Shown: positions 24,883-33,546, numbered from the stretch's first letter. The stretch: DNA of 64,000 nt from an uncultured Dermabacter sp. (GCA_947252755.1 CAMXWV010000005.1:104557-168556); one strand, 5' to 3'. Numbers and translations: made by a program. The notes: a model not told the origin generated them from the letters alone.

Positions 24883-26634
24883 TTAACCGGGGGAGCGCAG
24901 CCGCCAGGCGCTCGCGGCGGTGTGCTGCTCCCAGTACGACGCGAACCGGCCTTTTAGCGCTAGCAGATCCGGAACGCTGCCGTCTTCGACGATGCGACCC
25001 TCATCGAAAAAGAGCACACGATCCGCCTGCTGAATTGACGACAGGCGGTGCGCAACAATAATCCGGGTGCGAGGCGTGTCATCAGCGCTGAGTGCGTCAG
25101 CGACGGCGCGTTCGTTTTCGGTGTCGAGTGCGCTTGTGGCCTCATCAACAAGCAGGATGGGTGCGGGTTTGACCAGGGCACGCGCAATTGCAACACGCTG
25201 GCGCTGCCCACCCGAAAGCGCCTTGCCGCCCTCACCAACCGAAGTGGCGAAACCGTCTTGCAGGGTCGTGGCGAAAGTGTCGACACGGGCAAGTTTGGCA
25301 GCGGTGTTGAGCTGTCGGGAAGTGGCATCGGGGTTACCGGTTCGCATATTGTCGAGCACTGAGCCAGCAAACAGGTACGGTTCTTGAAACACCATTGACA
25401 TCAGCTCGCGGCGTGTCTCGCTCGGCAAGCTCGCAAGATCTGTTCCATCAACGCGGATCTGCCCCGCGGTGGGTGAGTAAAGCCCCGCCACCAGGTAGAG
25501 CAGAGTGGATTTGCCGGAACCCGAAGGGCCAACGATTGCAGTTGTTGTGCCAGCTTCAAAAGTCAGGTCCAGGCTATTGATTACTCGCCGATTCGGCGAG
25601 TTATCGTAGCCGAAGGTAACATCCTTCAGTTCGATACGTGGCGCCCCCGGGTGTGAGAGCTTACCGTCTCCGCCCGCTTGGCGGGGCGCGTCGAGCACTT
25701 CACGGATCGTGCGCACCGCGCCGGTGGTGACTTGCAGCCCGGTGGCGATTTCGGCAAGCAGGGTGAGTGGTTCGAGCAAGCGCACAATCACCACAATGAG
25801 CGCAACCGCTGTTGCCGCGCTCACTTTGTCGGCGCCGGGGGTGAGTGCCTCGGCGACCGCGATAACAGTTAGCGCAATGAGACTGAGCTGCGCCAGCACC
25901 GTGAACACGAGCTGCTCGGGTGCGCGAAACGCCAGCAGCCGTGCCAGCGACGCGTGGCCGATGGTAAGCGCTTTGCCGACGTGGCTGGTGTGGCTGCCCG
26001 CTTGACGTGCCGACCGCAGCGCCTGCTGGGTGCGGGCAAACTCGATGAGCCGCTCCGACAGCTGCGTGTGGGCTTGCTCGGTTGCCGCATCGGCTGAGCG
26101 CGTCAAACGCAGTGACAGCCAAAGCGCGCCCAACAGGATCGGCACACACGCGAGCGCCGCTGCGGCAAGGGTAGGGGAGAACCAGAGCAGCCCGAGCCCG
26201 ATGAGAATCGGCAGCAGCAGTGCATTCATCAGCGGCGTGAACAGGTAGGCGATCAGCCCAACAAGTTCTGGACCGGTGGCGGCAACCGCGCGGCGGGTGG
26301 TTGCGAGGTTATCGGCGGTGAACCACTCGAGGCGGATTTCGGTGATCCGCGTGGCGACGGTGTGTTGCGCGTGATCGAGCAGCGCAAAGCCGAGCACATA
26401 TGACCTGCGCGCGGCGGCTGCATCACACACCCACCCGAGCGCTGTGGCCGCGGTGAGCGCTGCAAGCGGTGCCCAGGCACGGCTCGGGTTGTCGCTGAAT
26501 AGCGCAGTCACCAGCGGAATCAGCGCGAGCGCTCCGGCGGCGCGCAACACAACACCAAAGAACACGAACACCAGGTAAGGCGTCATGTGCCGCCGATCCG
26601 TATTCGGGAGCAGCCGCAACAGGGTGCGGATCAT
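24883..26634 (-). CDS. IrtB-like ABC transporter half (siderophore import)
   Basis: A 583-residue half-transporter of ABC exporter fold: six membrane helices in the first about 300 residues and a C-terminal nucleotide-binding domain with Walker A GPSGSGKST, Q-loop VFQEPYLFAG, signature LSGGQRQR and Walker B ILLVDEATSALD. With the preceding gene it forms the pair seen in mycobacterial IrtAB, which despite its exporter fold imports ferric siderophore. The start ATG at 26634 overlaps the upstream stop by 4 nt (ATGA), so the pair is coupled and probably heterodimeric. The substrate here is unknown; no siderophore synthesis genes are visible. Confidence 0.85.
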   Translation of the reverse strand: MIRTLLRLLPNTDRRHMTPYLVFVFFGVVLRAAGALALIPLVTALFSDNPSRAWAPLAALTAATALGWVCDAAAARRSYVLGFALLDHAQHTVATRITEIRLEWFTADNLATTRRAVAATGPELVGLIAYLFTPLMNALLLPILIGLGLLWFSPTLAAAALACVPILLGALWLSLRLTRSADAATEQAHTQLSERLIEFARTQQALRSARQAGSHTSHVGKALTIGHASLARLLAFRAPEQLVFTVLAQLSLIALTVIAVAEALTPGADKVSAATAVALIVVIVRLLEPLTLLAEIATGLQVTTGAVRTIREVLDAPRQAGGDGKLSHPGAPRIELKDVTFGYDNSPNRRVINSLDLTFEAGTTTAIVGPSGSGKSTLLYLVAGLYSPTAGQIRVDGTDLASLPSETRRELMSMVFQEPYLFAGSVLDNMRTGNPDATSRQLNTAAKLARVDTFATTLQDGFATSVGEGGKALSGGQRQRVAIARALVKPAPILLVDEATSALDTENERAVADALSADDTPRTRIIVAHRLSSIQQADRVLFFDEGRIVEDGSVPDLLALKGRFASYWEQHTAASAWRLRSPG

Positions 26635-29243
26635 GAGCTCACCTCCGTCATCTTCCCGGCTCGCCACAGTTCGGCGTAACGCCCCTGACGGGCAATCAAC
26701 TCGGCGTGGCGGCCACGGTCTACGATTCGGCCAGCTTCGAGCACAATAATCGAATCGACGTCGGTGATTGTGTGCAGGCGGTGGGCAATCAGCAATACGG
26801 TGCGTCCGGCGGTGAGGCGGCTCAGTGCCTGCTGCACGAGATATTCGGATTGTGGATCAGCAAACGCTGTCGCCTCGTCAAGCACCAGCACCGGGTAATC
26901 GGCGAGCAGGGCCCGCGCGATTGTCAGGCGTTGCCGCTCACCTCCCGAAAGAGCCGTGTTGGCTTCGAGGATCGTGTCGTAACCGTGTGGCAGGGCGGTG
27001 ATCCGCTCGTGGATGTGCGCGGCATGTGCGGCACGTTCAACCGCTTCGCGGCTCGCATCGGGGTTCGCGAGCGCGATGTTGTCGTGCACGCTCGCCCGCA
27101 CCAGCTGCGGGTTTTGGAAGACGAAACCGACATGGGTGTAAAGCTCATCGCTGCTGAGGGTGCGCAGGTCGTGGCCGTCGACGCGGACCGCTCCGCCGGT
27201 GACGTCGTAAAACCGGGCGAGCAGGTTCGCCAGCGTTGATTTTCCCGACCCGGAAGACCCGACCAGGGCGGTGATCGTCCCCGGCTCTAACCGCAGCGAA
27301 AGATCGTGGATCACCGGAACCCCGGGGTGGTAAGCAAAACTCACGCGGTCAAACTCGACCAGGCTTCCCCGCGCAGCTGCGCTCGCCGCTGCACTGCCGG
27401 TCGCTGCACTGTCGTCTGCTGCGGTGTCGCTCGCTGCGCGGGTGTCGAGTTCCGCTTCGTCGAGCGTTACCTGGATGCGCCGCGCGGCGAGGATTCCGTC
27501 GCGCACCGCCTGCAGCCCGTACCCGACGCCGATGAGCCGCGCACCAAAGGTTGTGCCGAGGAAGATAAACGGCAGCAGCGTCACCGGGTCCATAGCACCC
27601 GCAACAATCAGCGCCGTTCCTGTTGCGCAGCTCAGGAACAGGAACGTTGCCGGGCGGGTCACCAGATCGATAAAGGTTTTGTAGCCGCTGAGCGGCTGCT
27701 GCCAGGAGCGTAAAAAATCGAGGTATTTAGTAAGTTCCGAGGTGAAGGGCGCGGCTGCGGCGCCCCCGAAGATCCGCACAACGGCCTGCCCTTCTAGATA
27801 GGCGGCCGCGGCGCTTGAGATCCGCTCCCGCCACTGCGGCGCTTGGGTGGTGCGTGGCCCTGACTGGGTCACCATAATCACCATGCCGACTAGGTATGCG
27901 ACAACGGGAAGCAGCAGCGTGAGCGCGATCCGCCAGTCAACAATGAACAGGTACACCAGCACCGCCACCGGCGCGACTATCGCGGAAACCGCGTCGAGGA
28001 TCGCATGGGTGATGAGGTAGTGCATCGAGAGCGGATCGTCGTGAACGAGCTGTTTGATCTGCGAGTTGCTGCGAGCGTCGAAAAACCCGAGCGGTACACG
28101 ACCAAGCTTGGCAAGGAGCCGGCGCCGCAGGGTCGCGCCGAACCGCATATCGACCAGGTGCAGCCACGTGAACAGCACAACGGTGAGCAGTGCGGCTGCG
28201 AGCAGGAGTCCCGCAGCCCACCAGCCGATCCGCAGGAGTGCTTCGGTGTCTGCGCCAGAGATCAGAAGTCGGGCAAGTTCAACCAGCAGCACAAAGGGCG
28301 CAAGCTGCACAAGCGTGGTGATGGTTTGCAACACGGCGGCGATGATGAAGGTGGTGCGCAGCGGCGCAAGTAGGCGACTGCCTGCTGCAACGCGCCAGGA
28401 TCCGCGTTGCGCTGCGGGTACCGGCGCGGGTTCGGCTGCGGGTGCCGCCGCTTCCGTGTGCGCTGCGGCGGGAACCTGAGCCTGAGCTATGTCCTTGGGG
28501 CGTTTCTTGCCGAAGGCTCGCCCATAAGACCAGTACGCGCGCGCTGTGAGTTCTGATTTTGGGAAGCCAAAGTCGTTTTTGAGGCGCGTCCGCAGGTGTT
28601 GCAGCGCGTCGGATTCGCAGGCCACCCAGGCCTTCCAGTTCGACCAGTCGCGATCTGCAATTGCCTGCGCGAGACTTGTTTCATCGTGCCTTTTCACCCA
28701 GTGCACGCTCACGCGAGGATGCGGTTGAATCTGCAGTTCGCGGTCGTTTTCGGTGTGTTCCTCAAGGTAAAGCACAATCGGCACCTCGTGAGGAACCACC
28801 TCAAGAATCGAGTTGATGGCCGGCAGCGCGGCAATGTCACCGATGAGCAGATGCCCGGCCGGTAGTTCTTCGGGAACGACAAAGCCGGTGGAGCCGAGGT
28901 TGGTGACCGCGATCGTATCGCCAGGCTGCGCATGCTGCGCCCAAGCGGAGGCCGGACCGCTCGGTTCGTGCAGCACAACGTCGATGCTGAACTGCCCGGT
29001 GCCGGGGTCAGCGTCAACAATGGTGTACGCGCGCTGGTGTTCCTGCTCCGGGTCGGTTTGATCCGGAAACCAGAATCGAACCCAGGCGGTGGGGCTGAGC
29101 ACGACTTCGTCGAGTAGGGTTTCTGAACTGAGGAAAATCCGCACAAAGTGCGGGGCCAGGTGCTGAACGCCGGTCACCGTGGCGGTGTGGTCGCGCGCCC
29201 CAAAACCACGCGTGAGCACGCCCGCTAAGCCGCGTTTTGCCAT
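26631..29243 (-). CDS. IrtA-like ABC transporter fused to siderophore-interacting (FAD) domain
   Basis: An 870-residue fusion. Residues 1-245 form a siderophore-interacting protein domain (VQHLAPHFVRIFLSSE, VRFWFPD, RAYTIVDADPGTGQFSIDVVLH, LLIGDIAALPAINSIL, ARAYWSYGRAFGKKRP), a ferredoxin-reductase-like FAD domain that reduces ferric siderophore. After a Pro/Ala linker come six membrane helices (about 290-560) and a nucleotide-binding domain (GSSGSGKST, FVFQNPQLV, LSGGERQR, VLVLDEATAFAD). The same fusion defines mycobacterial IrtA, so import with reduction on the cytosolic side is the likely job. A perfect DtxR/IdeR box lies 24 bp upstream of the ATG, predicting repression by iron. Confidence 0.9.
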   Translation of the reverse strand: MAKRGLAGVLTRGFGARDHTATVTGVQHLAPHFVRIFLSSETLLDEVVLSPTAWVRFWFPDQTDPEQEHQRAYTIVDADPGTGQFSIDVVLHEPSGPASAWAQHAQPGDTIAVTNLGSTGFVVPEELPAGHLLIGDIAALPAINSILEVVPHEVPIVLYLEEHTENDRELQIQPHPRVSVHWVKRHDETSLAQAIADRDWSNWKAWVACESDALQHLRTRLKNDFGFPKSELTARAYWSYGRAFGKKRPKDIAQAQVPAAAHTEAAAPAAEPAPVPAAQRGSWRVAAGSRLLAPLRTTFIIAAVLQTITTLVQLAPFVLLVELARLLISGADTEALLRIGWWAAGLLLAAALLTVVLFTWLHLVDMRFGATLRRRLLAKLGRVPLGFFDARSNSQIKQLVHDDPLSMHYLITHAILDAVSAIVAPVAVLVYLFIVDWRIALTLLLPVVAYLVGMVIMVTQSGPRTTQAPQWRERISSAAAAYLEGQAVVRIFGGAAAAPFTSELTKYLDFLRSWQQPLSGYKTFIDLVTRPATFLFLSCATGTALIVAGAMDPVTLLPFIFLGTTFGARLIGVGYGLQAVRDGILAARRIQVTLDEAELDTRAASDTAADDSAATGSAAASAAARGSLVEFDRVSFAYHPGVPVIHDLSLRLEPGTITALVGSSGSGKSTLANLLARFYDVTGGAVRVDGHDLRTLSSDELYTHVGFVFQNPQLVRASVHDNIALANPDASREAVERAAHAAHIHERITALPHGYDTILEANTALSGGERQRLTIARALLADYPVLVLDEATAFADPQSEYLVQQALSRLTAGRTVLLIAHRLHTITDVDSIIVLEAGRIVDRGRHAELIARQGRYAELWRAGKMTEVSS

Positions 29244-29266
29244 TTTGCCCCACCCCGCCTCAAAGT

Positions 29267-29285
29267 TTAGGTTAGCCTAACCTAA
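29267..29285. promoter_or_regulatory. DtxR/IdeR iron box (perfect)
   Basis: TTAGGTTAGCCTAACCTAA is a 19-bp perfect palindrome equal to the DtxR/IdeR consensus. It lies 24 bp before the irtA-like start, where bound iron-loaded repressor would block transcription of the two transporter genes. No DtxR-type gene is in the window. Confidence 0.95.
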
Positions 29286-29425
29286 AGCTGATCAGCATTA
29301 AAGGGAGGGGGATCGGACACGGTTTACAACTACAAGCGTCATCGCTTTAAGTTCTTTGAGGACGATGGGAATTCATGTCACGACTGTGACACCTCGCCAG
29401 TGTCCGTTCGGATTCTGCTGGCGTA

Positions 29426-29456
29426 AGGAGCCATCACCAGCTGCAATCAAACCCGG
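29426..29456 (+). repeat. 31-nt direct repeat, right copy
   Basis: Matches 23558-23588 at 29 of 31 positions, same orientation. It stands between the DtxR box and the acetyltransferase gene, about 5.9 kb from its partner. Confidence 0.8.
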
Positions 29457-29527
29457 GACACTTCTGGACTGCTTGTGCGGTGAAACGGTCTTGAGACAAT
29501 GAGAAGACCCGACGCAGGAGGAGAAGC

Positions 29528-30061
29528 ATGTTCTTGCCAATAACTACGCAGCGTCTCCGATTGCGGGCGCACACGCCAGACGATGCTGCTGCGTTACAGG
29601 CGTTCTACTCCCTACCAGACGTAGCTCGCTACCTACTCGATGAGCCGTGGACCGTGGAAGACGCTGCCGAGAAAGTCTCCGAGCGCTTGCCAAAGACCGA
29701 TCTGGACGGAGCTGCTCAAGCATTGGCTCTTGTCATTGAGACTGACGGTCGAGTGATCGGAGACGTTGCCTTGTGGTTCACAGATTCTGCTAACCGGGTA
29801 GCTGAGATTGGCTGGGTTTTAGACCCGCGTTTTGGTGGTCAAGGTTTTGCAACTGAAGCAGTGCAAGCCGTTGTGGATCTGGCCTTTGACCGCTACAGGT
29901 GCCGCAGGGTCATTGCCCAGATGGATTCACGCAATAGTGCATCAGCAAAACTTGCTGAGCGGCTTGGCATGGTGAAAGAAGCGCACCATCGCCAGGACTG
30001 GTTCTCCAAAGGAGAATGGACCGACACAATCATCTACGCGATGCTCGCCACCGACCGTTAG
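29528..30061 (+). CDS. GNAT family N-acetyltransferase (RimJ/RimL-like)
   Basis: A 177-residue acetyltransferase of the RimJ/RimL/Acetyltransf_3 type: TTQRLRLRAHTPDDAAALQAFYSLPDVARYL at the front, a central strand (VIGDVALWF ... AEIGWVLDPRFGGQGFATEAVQAVVDLAFD), which includes the acetyl-CoA-binding loop, and the ending RRVIAQMDSRNSASAKLAERLGM. The target is not predictable; ribosomal protein, antibiotic or small-amine acetylation are all possible. The ATG is preceded by AGGAGGAGAAGC. A good intrinsic terminator follows 18 nt after the stop, so it is a single-gene unit. Confidence 0.9.
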   Translation: MFLPITTQRLRLRAHTPDDAAALQAFYSLPDVARYLLDEPWTVEDAAEKVSERLPKTDLDGAAQALALVIETDGRVIGDVALWFTDSANRVAEIGWVLDPRFGGQGFATEAVQAVVDLAFDRYRCRRVIAQMDSRNSASAKLAERLGMVKEAHHRQDWFSKGEWTDTIIYAMLATDR

Positions 30062-30079
30062 CAGTCAATCACTTTCTTC

Positions 30080-30110
30080 AAGCACTTCTCGCTTACCGCG
30101 AGAGGTGCTT
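30080..30110 (+). terminator. Intrinsic terminator after the acetyltransferase gene
   Basis: A 13-bp stem with one wobble (left arm AAGCACTTCTCGC, right arm GCGAGAGGTGCTT), 5-nt loop TTACC and a T-rich tail (CTTTTCC). Confidence 0.9.
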
Positions 30111-30235
30111 TTCCATCTTTGAAAGGCGGCCGCTCGTGGGTTTTCTTGACTTGCGACGAAATACCGCACATCGGGCTGAAAACTACGAAATACCCACGTC
30201 GGGCGGAAAACGACCAGTCGTCGTCGACCTACAGC

Positions 30236-30545
30236 TCGCTGCATGATGAGCCGAACCCCGAGCAGCGCAGTGTCTGCTTGGGCGCGGATAAGGTGTTACA
30301 TATTCCGGGGCTGGGGTTTTGATGGGCCGGGGGGAATTGATAGCCCGATTGCGATGGCGAAAAACGTGATCAGGATGGCGACGGCCACCGAGGATTATGG
30401 CGCGAATTTTCGCTAATCGCGCTACACCAGGCGGGGTTCTTGACACCCCGGAACCATCAAGGATGCTGCCTGTGACCGGGGCTCCGTGTAGGCCAAGTAG
30501 GGTGGGGCGAGAAACGCCAACAAGGTCGTGCTGTTGGGAAGGTAT
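30236..30545 (+). pseudogene. HK97-type phage portal protein remnant, copy 1
   Basis: Fragments of a portal protein in changing frames: LHDEPNPEQ, joined by a deletion to GADKVLHIPGLGF, then in another frame SPIAMAKNVIRMATATEDYGANF followed by a stop, then ATPGGVLDTPE, then GGARNANKVVLL. The order is that of HK97-family portals (compare copy 2 at 31454-32277), but about 70 residues are missing between the first two pieces. The gene is dead. The portal forms the DNA channel in the phage head. Confidence 0.75.
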
Positions 30546-30727
30546 CAACCAGGCTGTTAAGCACCATTCGTTCTGCCTCATTGAGCCGGCACACTTCATG
30601 CATTTGGTGATCCGCGAGCGGGCTGCAAAATCAATACACGGCGCCATTGCGGCTACAGGTTAAGAGCTGACGTACCCCTTAAATTCCGGATTTGGCGCGG
30701 TGCATACAGATTGCATTGTCGAGATCT

Positions 30728-30895
30728 TCAATCCCGAACTTGGTAACCACGGATCTTCAAACCCAGCAGGCGGAAGCAGGGGAGAGGATCGACGCCATGG
30801 TGGCCGCCACCATGGCTCTCGACCGGGCGATCTGATGCGCCAATCACCCAGTGAGCAAATCGGGATACGAACCGCGCGGGCTGCTAGTGCTCTAG
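30728..30895 (+). pseudogene. Phage terminase large subunit, C-terminal remnant
   Basis: The frame reads GERIDAMVAATMALDRAI, stop, then YEPRGLLVL, stop at 30893-30895. This is the usual C-terminal end of HK97-type phage terminase large subunits (nuclease-domain last helix and tail), which normally precedes the portal gene. An in-frame TGA at 30833 and the missing front mark it as a remnant. Its final TAG is the reverse complement partner of the stop of the gene on the other strand; both share CTAG at 30892-30895. Confidence 0.65.
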
Positions 30896-31377
30896 ACGTT
30901 TTTACTTGCGGACACAGCGCTGCTGCTATGAATCTCATTTCCGCCGACCACAATGAAAGGGCGGAGTACATAGTCGCCGTTGCTCGCCTCGTCAGCGATT
31001 TCTAAGCAAGAAATAAGTGCTTCCGGAGAAAAGGAAAGAACCTGAAAGTCGTTAGCAGGGATCGTGATCTTCTCTCTGTTATTCATGCCTTCGGCCTGCG
31101 TGGTGAAGTCAACGTTGATCTTGTTTAGTCGCATCTTTTTTACTCGGCCGTTGTGGCGTTTCTCAAGATCAAACTTCACCGGTGACACATTGATCTCGTA
31201 GTTTTTATTATTCCAAATTTTCACGTCCACGTGAGCTTTGTTTGCACGATCAGTTCGCAGTTTGCAGATTAGCGCTAAGGGCGGGTCGGATTGGTCTGGT
31301 TTATCTACTTTCTTGACCAGCGATTCTGCGACTCTGCAAAGTGTCCAAGCGCCTATTTTAATAAACATTTCTTCCAT
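30892..31377 (-). CDS. Intact orphan gene between phage terminase and portal remnants
   Basis: A 161-residue protein I do not recognise. The start is ATG 31377, with GAGGAGAATTC directly upstream, an excellent ribosome site. It begins with a short amphipathic helix (MEEMFIKIGAWTLCRVAESLVKKV), then a region rich in alternating hydrophobic and polar residues that predicts beta strands (LALICKLRT, HVDVKIWNNKNYEINV, KMRLNKINVDF, FQVLSFSPEAL, DYVLRPFIVVGG). No signal or membrane segment is seen. The DNA is visibly AT-richer than its surroundings and uses AAA/AAT/TTT codons rare elsewhere in the window. It is opposite to the phage genes and intact while they are broken, as expected of a phage 'moron' gene with its own promoter. 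Confidence 0.75.
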   Translation of the reverse strand: MEEMFIKIGAWTLCRVAESLVKKVDKPDQSDPPLALICKLRTDRANKAHVDVKIWNNKNYEINVSPVKFDLEKRHNGRVKKMRLNKINVDFTTQAEGMNNREKITIPANDFQVLSFSPEALISCLEIADEASNGDYVLRPFIVVGGNEIHSSSAVSASKNV

Positions 31378-31453
31378 GAATTCTCCTCGATTGGTCGATG
31401 TAGTCGAGTGCAAGTCGATCAAAGCGTATGGTATTGCGCAAACGGTTATGTGC

Positions 31454-32277
31454 TGACAAAACCCGCAACGCCACCAATCACGCGATTAGCTCCGGCTATA
31501 GCTTTTCTTTGGGCGACTTTGTCTGGACGTCTGGTGACGGAACATAGCGCGATGCAGGTGACCGCTGCCTACAGTTGCGTGCGGATCCTCGCAGAAGCGA
31601 TTGCGTGCTTGCTGTTGCACGTCTACCAACAACGCAGTGATAGGGCCAAGGTGAAGTAGCTTGACCATCCGTTGTGTCGGCTTCTGCATGATGAGCCGAA
31701 TCCAGTGATGACGAGTAGTGTTCCGAGAAACCCTCATTACCCACTTGCTTGTGTGTGTGGGGAACGCGCTGGCGCAGCGTATCCGCAACGGGCGCGACAT
31801 GTTCTATCCGTTGATGGCAAACCGCATGACGGACGGGCGTGATGAAGCCGGGCGGCCCTATTACGAGTATCAGCGAGCGTGGGGCGAACCAGCCGGGCGC
31901 TTTGATACCGTCACCTTGGCCGCGTGCGACGTGCTCCATATTCCAGGGCGCAGCTTTGAGGGACTCGTTGGAAATTCGCTGATTGCGTTGGCGAAGAACG
32001 CGATCGGCCTCGCACAAGCAACCGAGGATTACGGCGCGAGCTTCTTTTCTAATGGTGCGACTCCCGGTGGCGTGTTGGAGCATCCGGGAACGATCGAAGA
32101 TCCCGCCTGTGTGCGCGAGTCGTGGCAGTCCACGTTCGGTGGCGCTGTTAGGGGAACAAGATCACGGTGTTGGAGGAGGGCATCAAAATACACGCCATCT
32201 TCGTATCTGCTGACCAGGCAAAAGACTTCAGTTCAACAACATGAAGATCGGCAACATTGAGATCTTCTAAGAGACGC
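31454..32277 (+). pseudogene. HK97-type phage portal protein remnant, copy 2
   Basis: A nearly complete portal sequence in at least three frames: NATNHAISSGYSFSLG, then MQVTAAYSCVRILAEAIACLLLHVY, a stop, LDHPLCRLLHDEPNPVMTS, then the longest piece from 31718 (VFRETLITHLLVCVGNALAQ ... YPLMANRM ... FDTVTLAACDVLHIPG ... NAIGLAQATEDYGASFFSNGATPGGVLEHPGTI ... VRESWQSTFGGA), and a last frame NKITVLEEGIKIHAIFVSADQAKDF. The missing front and C-terminal third, with the frameshifts, show that it is inactive. Together with the terminase end it marks a former HK97-type prophage. Confidence 0.85.
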
Positions 32278-32353
32278 GGTCGAGCTCCTCTGTGCCCTTA
32301 TTCCTGGGTGACGATCAGTCGTCTAGCCCGTCAAGAGTAAGGTACCCGGACTC

Positions 32354-32539
32354 TCATTTTCGTGTATGACGCGTGGAAGAATGCCACATCATGAGACCGG
32401 CAGCGGTAGCGCTGAGAACTAGAAAGACAGTCCAGCCCACAAATGGTGGCACGACTTCGAATATCCATAGAATAGCGAAACTGATCGCCAAAATTTCAAG
32501 CGCGATAATCACCGGCCAAACCCATCGGCGATTCTTCAT
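32354..32539 (-). CDS. Small two-helix membrane protein
   Basis: A 61-residue protein: a basic start (MKNRRW), two hydrophobic helices (VWPVIIALEILAISFAILWIF and FVGWTVFLVLSATAAGLMMW) and a basic tail (HSSTRHTRK). GGAGG lies 9 nt before the ATG at 32539; another in-frame ATG at 32554 would add five residues. The DNA is less GC-rich than the core genome. No family is recognised; small membrane proteins of this type occur as holin-like or cargo proteins in mobile regions, but that is only a possibility. Confidence 0.5.
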   Translation of the reverse strand: MKNRRWVWPVIIALEILAISFAILWIFEVVPPFVGWTVFLVLSATAAGLMMWHSSTRHTRK

Positions 32540-32980
32540 AATCCTGTCCTCCATAATTCCTGCTTCAATAGCTGACGTGCATGATAGCAGACACCTATGC
32601 GAGAGGTGCTCTGGGTGGGCGGGTATGCCTGCGCGCAACGTTGAAGGTCACGGCAAAGCCATAATCTGTGCTGCCACGCCTGTGAAGAATGGAGTGCACG
32701 CCACGCAGACCACGCGTTGAATGCGATGAACATAATGACCAGGATCAGCGTGGAAGTGGGCATGAGGGTCGCTTCTGTTTGATGGTTCGAGCGAGGGTCT
32801 CGGTGCCAATGCCTGTGTCATTGTTGGCACAACGGCGTGGCTGGTGCGCGGATCGAATTATAGCCTGAATAATGTATTCCACGGTCTCTCCCTCATATGG
32901 GTTTGAGCCAGTAAAAGCATGAGCAATACCGGCAAGTGGATTGCTGCTGGCTGCGAGGGGTCGGCCTGAAGTATGCTCCC

Positions 32981-33325
32981 TCAGGTCTTCGGGAGTGACC
33001 GAAGAAATCGGCGCTTCTCCACCCTGGAGAACAGAATCTCACCCACCGTGGCATCCAGGCGCACGTTTCCGGCGAGAGTCTCTGCCCAGGCGGCGTCTCC
33101 GGTTGAGGATGAGCCAACTGGAATGGGTGTGGGGTCAAGAGCAAAGAGTTTTGACGCGTCGATGAGCGCGGCCGCAGCTGCGTTGGCAGAGGCGTCGGGA
33201 CTCAGCAAGCGGCGGACGATGTCGCCGACAATCACCGAGCCGTCCGTGATGGGCGGCCCATTGTGTAGAGCTTTGACCAGCCATAACGCCTCACCATCGG
33301 GGATATTCGCGGCAGCGGGTGCCTG
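32981..33325 (-). pseudogene. Open-frame fragment of an unrecognised protein
   Basis: A 114-codon open frame bounded by stops, without a ribosome site, reading GEALWLVKALHNGPPITDGSVIVGDIVRRLLSPDASANAAAAALIDASKLFALDPTPIPV and on to FSRVEKRRF. It is protein-like and Ala-rich but lacks a start, so it is probably a piece of a larger gene lost from this accretion zone. A GTG at 33235 could in principle start an 84-residue protein. The rest of 32555-33600 holds no gene I can support. Confidence 0.35.
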
Positions 33326-33527
33326 TTAGGCCTCAGGGCCCGCCTAGCTGCATGCACTTCGCGCCGGTGGACATACTCGTGGTGCTCATGACTGAAGGGT
33401 GCCTGGCCAACGGGAATCTCGATGCGGACAGTTGCGCTAGTTCAGCGTCGAGCGCTCGTGCCCTTTGGGGTGGGGCAACCCTCGCGCTGTGTGACGAGCG
33501 CCACTAGCGCGCCCCCAACCTATGAAC

Positions 33528-33546
33528 TAAGGTAAGGCTAAGCTAA
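33528..33546. promoter_or_regulatory. DtxR/IdeR iron box upstream of the siderophore operon
   Basis: TAAGGTAAGGCTAAGCTAA matches the DtxR/IdeR consensus at 16 of 19 positions and lies 55 bp before the binding-protein start. It predicts iron-controlled expression of the four-gene uptake operon. Confidence 0.8.

Noticed and set aside
30183..30663. Long frames on both strands across the first portal remnant
   Set aside because: They are by-products of the decayed portal sequence; recognisable portal peptides occur in other frames of the plus strand.
32536..32763. 75-codon minus-strand frame beginning MPTSTLILVIMFIAFNAW, resembling one membrane helix
   Set aside because: Only the first about 25 residues look like protein; the rest is low in structure, the ribosome site is weak, and it overlaps the better-supported small membrane gene region.
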